Assembly (NCBI GenBank): GCA_903858165.1
Contig: CAIOHZ010000053.1
Coordinates: 1 to 32,456, forward strand
Origin: an uncultured Pseudomonadota bacterium
GTDB lineage: Bacteria; Pseudomonadota; Gammaproteobacteria; Steroidobacterales; Steroidobacteraceae
DNA: 32,456 bases
Direction of reading: 5' to 3'
The translations under genes were made by a program, and so were the position numbers. Shown one piece after another: positions 7,609-14,973 of the stretch. The first letter of the stretch is position 1; each line of letters opens with the position of its first letter. Under the pieces are notes generated by a model. It saw nothing but the letters and a program-made list of their open reading frames with translations. It did not search any database and had not been told where the DNA came from.

Positions 7609-9006
7609 TCAGTTCCGGTCAAGCGCGACCGGGACACTCGACGCAAGCGGTTCGCCCGGAGCTGTCGACTGCACCGCTAGCAGCGCCAACTCCACACCCG
7701 GCACGCCAAGGCGCAACACATCACCGACGCGCAAACGGGAGCGCCGCCGAACCCGCTCGCCATTGAGCCAAGTACCGTAAGTGCTCAAATCTTCCACCAC
7801 CGCTTCGCTACCGATGCGCAGCAACTGGCAGTGCTCACGCGACAAGCCAGCTGCAGGGCCTTCGAGCACCAGCCCTGTCGCTCCGGGTGCGCGGCCGAGC
7901 ACCAAGGGCACTGACGACAAGGGCCATGCGCGGCCCTTCCACAGTACATGCGTTGGTACATCGGCTGCAGTCAAAGGTGCGGCTGCCAGTTGCACCGGTG
8001 CAGCAGTTGGCGCAGCCAGCAGCCAACGAGCGCCAGCAGCCGTACCGGCCTCAAGGGTTCCCGCCAAGCGCAGGGCACCAGTGGCCGCTGCGGCGAGTGG
8101 CAACAGGTCTATCGCCAAATCGGGTAGCGCACGCAAGGCCGCCACGAGGCCCGGCAAACTCGCGAGCCTGGCGCCTACATGCACTGTCAAAGGCTCGCCA
8201 GCGCGGCGGGCAGACTGCACCAAGCGCAGCACCTCCGCGACCAATGGCTGGCAGGCCAGCGCCAACTCTTCTAGGTCGATGTTCGCCTCGCGGGCAGCTC
8301 GGCCAGTTCCCAGCACAACGACGACGGAGGCTGCAACAGCCAGCGCCGCATGGACTCCTGGCAAAGCGTCGTGGAGTTCCTGCTCCGTAGCCGCCACCGC
8401 GAGTGGGTCGAAGCGCGTCATGCGCAGAAAATGGTTCGCGAGAGCACGCGCCACTGCGTCGTCCATGCGACTGGTACCCACTGCTCGCGATACTTCCACA
8501 CGGGTACGCCGCACCTGCCAACCATTACCCGAGGGTTCTCGCTGCAATTCCGCCAACACGGTACGGCCGGCCTCTGCTTCCACCCACAGCGCGCGCGCCG
8601 TCGAAGCACGCTCCGCGGTACTGGCCACCGCCGCGTCAACCCACGCGAGGGGCTCGCGGTCGGCGGCTTGAAACAACCCGGCAAGTTGCCCGAGGTCGTC
8701 GGGGTTGGTGGCGGGCGACACGGCCACCGCACCCGGGCGACTCGCTACGGACCAGAGTTCCCGCAATTGCGCAAACGCCAATTCGCCGTGTGTAGTGGCA
8801 CCAGGCAGGCCACGCGGCAAGGGCGTGCCACCGGGATGTTCCCAATGTGCACGCGAGACGAACAAGGGAGCGAGACGCGCGCGCTTTGCAGCAGCCACGC
8901 CCAACAGCAACGCCGGTGGCTCAAGCACTGCGAGCGCCGGCACGAGCACCGCTTCCGTGCCATTCAACACTACATGTCCGCCGCTGTTAAGTTCGATTGC
9001 AAGCAT
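7609..9006 (-). CDS. FHA domain protein with possible ASKHA-like N-terminal region
   Basis: 465 residues, no signal peptide or TM segment, so cytoplasmic. The C-terminus is a clear forkhead-associated domain (about 365-440): LGR (Gly371-Arg372), LSREH (Ser389, Arg390, His392), STYGTWLNG (Thr412, Asn415) and VGDVLRLG. These are the phosphothreonine-binding landmarks, so it can plausibly read marks made by the kinase three genes upstream. The first 350 residues are not confidently recognised. The start AIELNSGGHVVL and a central SRMDDAVARALANHFLRMTR recall actin/Hsp70-fold (ASKHA) proteins, but the usual phosphate-binding loops are not evident. It lies 2 bp after the MotA/TolQ-like gene and 8 bp before the first vWA gene. 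Confidence 0.85.
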   Translation of the reverse strand: MLAIELNSGGHVVLNGTEAVLVPALAVLEPPALLLGVAAAKRARLAPLFVSRAHWEHPGGTPLPRGLPGATTHGELAFAQLRELWSVASRPGAVAVSPATNPDDLGQLAGLFQAADREPLAWVDAAVASTAERASTARALWVEAEAGRTVLAELQREPSGNGWQVRRTRVEVSRAVGTSRMDDAVARALANHFLRMTRFDPLAVAATEQELHDALPGVHAALAVAASVVVVLGTGRAAREANIDLEELALACQPLVAEVLRLVQSARRAGEPLTVHVGARLASLPGLVAALRALPDLAIDLLPLAAAATGALRLAGTLEAGTAAGARWLLAAPTAAPVQLAAAPLTAADVPTHVLWKGRAWPLSSVPLVLGRAPGATGLVLEGPAAGLSREHCQLLRIGSEAVVEDLSTYGTWLNGERVRRRSRLRVGDVLRLGVPGVELALLAVQSTAPGEPLASSVPVALDRN

Positions 9007-9008
9007 GG

Positions 9009-9809
9009 TTAGCGCACGTGCAAGTGACGCAGCAAGCGATCATCCACGTACGCTTCCGTGTCCAGCACCATGCGCTCTTGTATTAGTTGCAACTGGTGCA
9101 GGACGAACATGACCAGAATGCTGAGCGACAAGGCAATGAGGGTTGCGTTGAAGGAGATGCCGAGACCCGCAGTGACACCCGTGACATCGCCTTCAATAGC
9201 CTTGTGCGCCTGCTGCAGACTTTCGCCAATGCCGCGCACCGTACCGACGAAGCCGATGGCCGGAATAGCCCAGGCGACGAAGCGCGTCATGGACAGCTCG
9301 GTATCCATCCGGTCGGCCTCCATCTGGCAGACGTTGCGCGCCGCCATCGAAGCGTCCGTGACGCTACGGGTAGCGCCAAAGCGTTCTAGCGCCGCATACA
9401 AGGCACGCGGCAGCAGGGAGTGCCGTGCCTCGGCCGGTAACTGATCAAGATGCCGCAGATATTCGCGGCTATCCTCTGGCAGCACTCGCATGCCTTCACG
9501 CAAACCAATGAGGTCCTTGTCTACCAAGGTGCGTTCCTTATTGGCCAAGTAGCCCTTGCGGACCATGACGATGAGCGCCCAGAAGGAGAACACAAAGCAG
9601 ACTTCCTGCTCGTAGTCCTTGGCGACGACCGCAAAGGTTCGCTCGGGCACATAGTTAGGGTCGGCCTTCATGGCTTCGGCCTGCATCGCCAGCGTCACTT
9701 GTGCCTGTGGACGCAAGTACGCTGCATAGAAACCATGCACCACCACGAAAATGGCGATGAGCGAGAGGGTTTCAAAGAGGAGATGGCTGCGACTGCTAGA
9801 TGCTTGCAT
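9009..9809 (-). CDS. MotA/TolQ/ExbB family proton-channel subunit
   Basis: 266 residues with four predicted TM helices at about 10-32, 68-84, 177-195 and 214-238, and a cytoplasmic loop of about 90 residues between helices 2 and 3. The last two helices carry the family signature: AIPAIGFVGTVRGIGESL with Thr190 and a GLGISFNATLIALSLSI stretch with Thr223, positions where ExbB/MotA threonines face the proton-carrying Asp of the partner. Family members form pentamers around two single-TM partners and turn proton or sodium flow into motion. No separate ExbD/TolR gene is present in the window; the two vWA proteins downstream supply helices with the expected Asp. Two bases separate its stop from the FHA start. 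Confidence 0.9.
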   Translation of the reverse strand: MQASSSRSHLLFETLSLIAIFVVVHGFYAAYLRPQAQVTLAMQAEAMKADPNYVPERTFAVVAKDYEQEVCFVFSFWALIVMVRKGYLANKERTLVDKDLIGLREGMRVLPEDSREYLRHLDQLPAEARHSLLPRALYAALERFGATRSVTDASMAARNVCQMEADRMDTELSMTRFVAWAIPAIGFVGTVRGIGESLQQAHKAIEGDVTGVTAGLGISFNATLIALSLSILVMFVLHQLQLIQERMVLDTEAYVDDRLLRHLHVR

Positions 9810-9845
9810 GGCTTTGCCTGCGGGGTTCGGTAGGTTCGGTGAAAG

Positions 9846-10034
9846 TCAGATATCGATTGGGAAGGACACGTCGAAGTCGGCGCGCACCTTGTCCGTGGGT
9901 TCAAAGCGTTCCGGCGAGGCCACTGGTATAGCGGCCGGCACTGCGTTGGGCGGCGGGGTTTGCGCCGCTGCCACCAGTGCCACACCAGCTGCCACGAACG
10001 TTGCCGCAAGGGCGTACTTCAAAGCTTGGTTCAT
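9846..10034 (-). CDS. small secreted protein (62 aa), function unknown
   Basis: 62 residues. MNQALKYALAATFVAAGV followed by ALVAAAQ is a good Sec signal peptide with cleavage near residue 24, leaving a mature peptide of about 38 residues rich in Pro, Ala and Val and ending in FDVSFPIDI. The start overlaps the stop of the PEGA/SUMF1 gene by 4 bp (ATGA), and 36 bp separate it from the channel gene, so it is a real operon member despite its size. A signal anchor without cleavage is also possible, which would make it a small single-TM accessory subunit of the channel. No family recognised. Confidence 0.72.
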   Translation of the reverse strand: MNQALKYALAATFVAAGVALVAAAQTPPPNAVPAAIPVASPERFEPTDKVRADFDVSFPIDI

Positions 10035-12526
10035 TCGGCATACCTCGCCAAACGGAAGCCCACGGTCTGCCGCGGGCCGCCACTGTTGTCACGCCAAGCG
10101 ACGCGTAGCTCGCCGGGAGCATAAGAAAGCCAATGCGCGCCACGAACCGTCCACTGCGTATTGGCGCCGCGCGCTACGGGGTCGACCACGGCTTCGCCAC
10201 CTTCGGTGTAGATCTGGTAAACATCCGTAGTCCACTCGGCCACGTTGCCACCAAGGTCCTGCAGACCCAAGGCGTTCGCCGCGAAACTGCCTACCGGGGC
10301 GGTCGTGCGGAAGCCGTCTACATAGTCGGGAATGACCGCTTGCGTGAGATACACCGCTTCAGCATCAGCATAGTTTCCACTGCGCGGCGGCACCGGCAAG
10401 GAATTACCCCACGGGTATTTCGCGCGCGGAGCGGCGCCATCCCAGCGGGCGGCGAGTTCCCATTCGGCGTCGGTCGGCAGGCGATAGCCTGTCGTGACGG
10501 GGTCGGCCAAGACCAAACGCCCTTCGTTGCCGTTCACATAGGCTGGCGGCAAGCCGTCGCGGGCTGACAGCCAGTTACAGAAAGCCGCGGCATCCGCCCA
10601 CGAGACATTCACTACCGGACGGTTATCGAGATCGAGTGTCTCCTGCTTGTAGACGCCCGAGAGGTGTTCCTTGCGGAACTGCCGGAACTCGCTGTTAGTC
10701 ACTTCACGCAGGCCCAAATAGACGCGGCGACGCAGGTCCACTACGCGCTGTGCTTCATTGCTGCGCCGCCCGGCTTCACGGCGGGGACTGCCCATGGTGT
10801 AAACGGTTGCTGGTAACAAGCGTAGTTCCTGACCCAACCCAGTCCGCCGCACTGCCGGCAAGGCGGCTGCCTTGCGCTCCGCTTCAGACAGCAACGCGAA
10901 CTTCACCTCTTGCCGGAACCCAGCACGCGGCGTCAGCGTGGTGCTGAACGGCTCGCGGCCTTCGCGACGAATATCGATACGTACTGGCGCTGCCGGCAAG
11001 CGCAACAGTTGGTTCGCCGCACCACGCGACACGCCATCCACCAGCAGCTGCGCATCGGCCGGCGTGCCGCTGACGGCCACTTCGCCAATCTGCGCCTGCA
11101 GCACTATGCGCTCACGTGTACGCGCACCGGGTGCGAGCCGCAAGGTCCGTTCGGCCGTGGTGTAACCCAGTCGCGAGACGGCGATGTTCTGCGGTTGCTC
11201 GGTGGCCAGCGTGAGTACCAGCGGCGTGCGACCACGGAACTGGCCACCCACGCTTACCTGCGCGCCCGCCGGCTCCGAAACCAGCTCCACCACGGCGGGC
11301 GGGCGGCGCAGCGCTACCGGCCCCACGCGTTGCGCTTCGCTGGCAATGACCGTGAAACCCGCCTTGAACGGCGCATAGCCCGTTAACTGGAACTCGGCAT
11401 CACGACGCCCAGCGCCCACATCCACCTGGAGTGGCGTTTGGCCAAGCACATCACCATCCACGCGCACGGTGGCGCCACTGGGAGTCGACTCGAACGTCAC
11501 GGCCGCAAATGCGGGCTCCATCTTCACTTGCAGCGCTTGTTCAGCGCCGGCACCAGCCACGTCTACTTTCACACGCGCGTCCGCATACTTCGGCGCGCGA
11601 ACCACCAACTCCTGCTCACCGGCAGGCGCTGGCACTCGGCCCGGTACCGGCACCGCAGTAGTACCAGCGATGCTGGCTTTGCCCACCACACCGCCGGTGT
11701 CGAGAATCAGTACACCTGGCCCCTTCGCCAGGACCACTCGCAGCACTTGCGGTTCGCCACCCACCTGCACTTGGGCGGTGCCTTCGAGATAGCCGGCTTT
11801 ACGCACCTTGACGGTGTACTTGCCAGGCCACACCAGATGACTGGCGCCAAAGCCGACATCGAGCGGCGTACCGATGAAGTCCACGTCATCGGGAACGAGA
11901 TCCGGCGCCACACGCACTTGTACTGCCCCGGCCCCAAAGAAAAAGACGACCACGGCCAACACCAGTACGCCTGCCGCTGCTGCCAACGGCGCAAACCAAC
12001 GTGGGCGAACTGCGTAGGCCGCAGGCAAGGCTGCGGTGCTGCTGGCCGTTGTGGGCACCTGAAAGGGCACCGGCCGAATCCAGCGCTCGGTCTCCGGCGT
12101 CGACTCCAGCGATTCCAGCGCTGAACCTTCCAGCACTGGCGGTGGCGTGACATTGGCGCCGCCCGCGTGCAGACAATCGACGAGCAAGCGCGCGCCTTCG
12201 CTGCGCACCACCAGTGTGGCTATTGCCTGTGAAGCTACCTGCGGCGCAGCAGCCAGCAGCGTGGCTTCCAAGCGTTCGCCATCCTGCAACCACAAGGCAT
12301 CGGTGATTGGCGCGCCTTCGCGCCACCACTGGCAAGGGCCTGCCGAAGCCTGAAAGAATGGACGGCCTTCATGTACACCCAGTTGGCCGGCAACGACGGC
12401 TTCTGGCACCCCTGGCAGCAACACATGGGCGCCGGCACCACCGAAGGTCAAAGGCAGTTCAGCGGCCGCGAAAACGCGTTCGCCCAACGGCTCATGAATG
12501 ACCACCTGCTGTACCGGACCCGCCAT
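10031..12526 (-). CDS. FHA-like / TM / five PEGA repeats / SUMF1-like protein
   Basis: 831 residues from ATG 12526, chosen because it forms a TGATG junction with the kinase stop and has GAGGAG eight bases upstream. Layout: a beta-rich cytoplasmic domain (about 8-95) resembling a degenerate FHA fold (ELPLTFGG ... WREGAPITDALWLQDGERLEA); a TM helix (about 178-200); five PEGA-type units (about 204-268, 273-336, 342-406, 411-476, 481-545; e.g. STPSGATVRVDGDVLGQTPL); and a C-terminal formylglycine-generating-enzyme-like domain (about 565-831) with VYTMGSP, EVTNSEF, YRLPTDAEWELAARW, GNVAEW and GFRLAR. The region where FGE has its catalytic cysteines reads VRGAHWLSYAPGELRVAWRD, with no Cys, so the domain is probably a binding module. 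SUMF1-like domains also occur in TagR, the periplasmic partner of kinase PpkA. Confidence 0.88.
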   Translation of the reverse strand: MAGPVQQVVIHEPLGERVFAAAELPLTFGGAGAHVLLPGVPEAVVAGQLGVHEGRPFFQASAGPCQWWREGAPITDALWLQDGERLEATLLAAAPQVASQAIATLVVRSEGARLLVDCLHAGGANVTPPPVLEGSALESLESTPETERWIRPVPFQVPTTASSTAALPAAYAVRPRWFAPLAAAAGVLVLAVVVFFFGAGAVQVRVAPDLVPDDVDFIGTPLDVGFGASHLVWPGKYTVKVRKAGYLEGTAQVQVGGEPQVLRVVLAKGPGVLILDTGGVVGKASIAGTTAVPVPGRVPAPAGEQELVVRAPKYADARVKVDVAGAGAEQALQVKMEPAFAAVTFESTPSGATVRVDGDVLGQTPLQVDVGAGRRDAEFQLTGYAPFKAGFTVIASEAQRVGPVALRRPPAVVELVSEPAGAQVSVGGQFRGRTPLVLTLATEQPQNIAVSRLGYTTAERTLRLAPGARTRERIVLQAQIGEVAVSGTPADAQLLVDGVSRGAANQLLRLPAAPVRIDIRREGREPFSTTLTPRAGFRQEVKFALLSEAERKAAALPAVRRTGLGQELRLLPATVYTMGSPRREAGRRSNEAQRVVDLRRRVYLGLREVTNSEFRQFRKEHLSGVYKQETLDLDNRPVVNVSWADAAAFCNWLSARDGLPPAYVNGNEGRLVLADPVTTGYRLPTDAEWELAARWDGAAPRAKYPWGNSLPVPPRSGNYADAEAVYLTQAVIPDYVDGFRTTAPVGSFAANALGLQDLGGNVAEWTTDVYQIYTEGGEAVVDPVARGANTQWTVRGAHWLSYAPGELRVAWRDNSGGPRQTVGFRLARYAE

Positions 12527-14973
12527 CAGATTCGCTCCTCGCAACGCACCACCAATGGCGCCGGCGTGGTGTCCGGCAACACATTCACCTCGCGGCGTAC
12601 GTCACGATAACCCGGACGCGTGCCCACCACGACCACCTTGCCCGGCAATACGTCGAGCGTGGTTTCGGCAATGCCACCCAGACGCTTGAGTCGCAGTACC
12701 GTGAGTTGGGTTTCGCCGTCGGACTGAATGACCAGACGCACCGGCCTTTCGGCCGCGGCCACCAAGCGTGCCACGCCCAAGGCCTGCTGCTTCAACCGCG
12801 CATTTGGTGCAGACTGCTGTGCGGCTTGCTCCAGCCAAACGCGTGCCATCTGGCGTAGCGCCGCGCGCAAGGCCTGGGCCGGGTCGTCGAGTACGCCTTG
12901 CAACTGTGCATCCAAACGAGCACGCGCACTACTACGCGCGCGCCCTTCGGTAGCAAAGCTCACGCCCGGGTCAGACACCAGCGCTTCCCCGTAGAGCGCT
13001 TCCGCCTCGGCCCAGCGTTCACCACGCTCAGCCGCCGCTGCCCGGGCCTTCAAACCCGCCAATTGCGCGCTGCGGTTGCCCGCATCCACCTGCGCGAGCC
13101 CTTCCGCTACCTCAGAGGCATTCGGGCGAAGTTGGCCGGCTTGCGTAAACAAGGCACGCGCTTGCTCGCGATGGCCAGCACCCAGTTGTTGCCAAGCAGA
13201 AGCCAACAAGCCGCGGTAGCGCGCTTCACCCGCCTGCTGTTGCAAGCGCGCCAAGCCGGCTCGCGCTGCGCTGGTCGACGCGTCCAGTGCCAGTGCACGG
13301 CGGTAGCCCGCCGCGGCCTGGGCGTCGCGTCCGGACTGTTCATCAAGCCGCGCGGCATCGACGAGGTGAATGACTTCATCGAGCGTCTGCGCGCGCTTCA
13401 AGCCAGCCGCGGCACCGGCATGGCCCGGCTGAATGGCCAACGCCTTACCGAAAGCTATGGTCGCGGCGCGTGAGTCCGGTTTGGCCAGTGCCGCCTGCCC
13501 CGCGGCCAGTGCAGCCGATAAAGCGGGCCCTCGCGCCGCCGCCAAACCCCGCAACTGGCGTGCGCCATCGGCCCATTGGCCCTCGGCCCCGGCGAAGTCC
13601 AATTCGTCGTAGACCTTCTGCGCGGCAACATCGACGGCCTGCGCCTGCACCCAAGCCGCTTCGCCCCAAGCGGCCACGGGCAATTTCGCCAAGGCGTCAC
13701 GTTGTCGGCGGTAGACGTCGCGTTGTTCATCCGCTGCCGACTTCGCCGCGGCCATGCGCGTCAAGGCTACCGGGTCGGTGGGTACCTTCAGCACTGCTTC
13801 CTGCTCGGGCTTTGCCCGCGGCGCGGCGCGTGCAACGGCAGTGCCCGTGGCCACTGTGGAAGGCGCGGCTTTTTCAGACTTGGCGATGGGCAACGGCGCC
13901 GGGCGCCACAGCAATACCCCGGCCACTGCCGCCGCGCCCACGACTGCCGCTACCACTTTGCCTGGCGAACGCCACCAGGGCAGTGCCATGCTCAATTCGG
14001 CTGGCCATTCCCCACGCGGCCGCCAAGCGGGGGCCGGCTCGTGGTCACGCATGCGCGGCGGCGCAGGTTCCGCTGGCGGCAGCAATGACGATGGCAACAA
14101 GGGCGTTGGCGACGGGGATAATGGCGACCCGGGTGATCCTGGCGACAACGCCGACAAGCCAGCCGCGCTGTCGTCCGCCACTGGAGTTGCCAACAGCGCC
14201 GCCAGTGCTTCGCGAACCTGTGCCAAAGCAGGGCGCTGGTCAGCCAGTGGCTGCACCAAGGCCACTACCAAAGCCACTAGTGCCTCTGGCGTAGGCGCGC
14301 CACCCGCGGGGCGCGGTGGTGGCGGTGCACCAGCCAGCACACGGGCCGCGCGAATATCCGGGTAGTACGGCGGATGGCCGCTCAACCATTCATAGGCCAA
14401 AGCGCCCAGACCGTAAAGGTCATCGCCCGGCACCACCGGTTCGCCACGCCACTGCGCCGGACTACGCGCGTAAGGCGAACCCGGCGCTTCACCCGTACTG
14501 CCAACGGCCACCGCTACGCCGAAGTCCGCGAGGCGGGCACCACCGTGCTCGTCGAGTAACACATTGCCAGGCGTTAAATCGAGGTGCACCAAGCCCGCGG
14601 CATGCGCCGCTTCCAGCGCTTCCGCGACACCCAACAAGACCGGCACCCATTCACGCCACGGGCGGCCTCGCAGCCGCCTCGCATCACCGCCGGGCAGGTA
14701 CTCCTGCACGAGGCATACCTGCGCACCATCGCGAACCACGCCTTCGGTGCGCACTACTCGCGGATGTTGCAGCGCTGCGGCCAGTACAGCTTCGCGTTCC
14801 AGGCGGGCCACCGGCAACTGCGGTAGTTGCAGGCGCTTCAAGGCCACCGCACGGTTAGCCTGGAGGTCATCGGCGCGCCAAACCTCACCGCTGCTGCCGG
14901 CCCCTAGCCGGCGCACCAACACGAACCGCCCAGCCACCGTGGTGCCAGGCGCCCATTCGCGCCGCTCGGTCAT
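12526..14973 (-). CDS. transmembrane Ser/Thr protein kinase with periplasmic TPR and PEGA-like regions
   Basis: 815 residues. The N-terminal kinase domain (about 16-262) has a glycine loop LGAGSSGEV, the ATP lysine in VALKR (Lys46), a candidate alphaC Glu61, the catalytic loop HLDLTPGN (Asp132, Asn137), DFG at 150-152 and DDLYGLG for subdomain IX. The loop has Leu for the usual Arg and Thr134 for Lys; HxDxTPxN loops occur in other bacterial kinases, so activity is likely but not certain. A Pro/Ser-rich linker leads to a TM helix at about 339-356. The outside part has TPR-like helical repeats (about 430-720) and ends in a PEGA-like unit (LPGKVVVVGTRPGYRDVRRE). The gene overlaps both neighbours (ATGA upstream, TGATG downstream), so kinase and SUMF1 partner are tightly coupled. 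Confidence 0.93.
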   Translation of the reverse strand: MTERREWAPGTTVAGRFVLVRRLGAGSSGEVWRADDLQANRAVALKRLQLPQLPVARLEREAVLAAALQHPRVVRTEGVVRDGAQVCLVQEYLPGGDARRLRGRPWREWVPVLLGVAEALEAAHAAGLVHLDLTPGNVLLDEHGGARLADFGVAVAVGSTGEAPGSPYARSPAQWRGEPVVPGDDLYGLGALAYEWLSGHPPYYPDIRAARVLAGAPPPPRPAGGAPTPEALVALVVALVQPLADQRPALAQVREALAALLATPVADDSAAGLSALSPGSPGSPLSPSPTPLLPSSLLPPAEPAPPRMRDHEPAPAWRPRGEWPAELSMALPWWRSPGKVVAAVVGAAAVAGVLLWRPAPLPIAKSEKAAPSTVATGTAVARAAPRAKPEQEAVLKVPTDPVALTRMAAAKSAADEQRDVYRRQRDALAKLPVAAWGEAAWVQAQAVDVAAQKVYDELDFAGAEGQWADGARQLRGLAAARGPALSAALAAGQAALAKPDSRAATIAFGKALAIQPGHAGAAAGLKRAQTLDEVIHLVDAARLDEQSGRDAQAAAGYRRALALDASTSAARAGLARLQQQAGEARYRGLLASAWQQLGAGHREQARALFTQAGQLRPNASEVAEGLAQVDAGNRSAQLAGLKARAAAAERGERWAEAEALYGEALVSDPGVSFATEGRARSSARARLDAQLQGVLDDPAQALRAALRQMARVWLEQAAQQSAPNARLKQQALGVARLVAAAERPVRLVIQSDGETQLTVLRLKRLGGIAETTLDVLPGKVVVVGTRPGYRDVRREVNVLPDTTPAPLVVRCEERI
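12535..12540 (-). promoter_or_regulatory. Shine-Dalgarno for the PEGA/SUMF1 gene inside the kinase gene
   Basis: On the minus strand GAGGAG lies eight bases before ATG 12526, within the last codons of the kinase gene. Together with the TGATG junction it fixes the start and indicates coupled translation. Confidence 0.6.

Noticed and set aside
5517-9809. Zorya-type anti-phage system (ZorA/ZorB motor)
   Set aside because: The channel gene lacks the long ZorA tail, the partners carry vWA rather than peptidoglycan-binding domains, and no ZorC, ZorD or ZorE-like gene is present.
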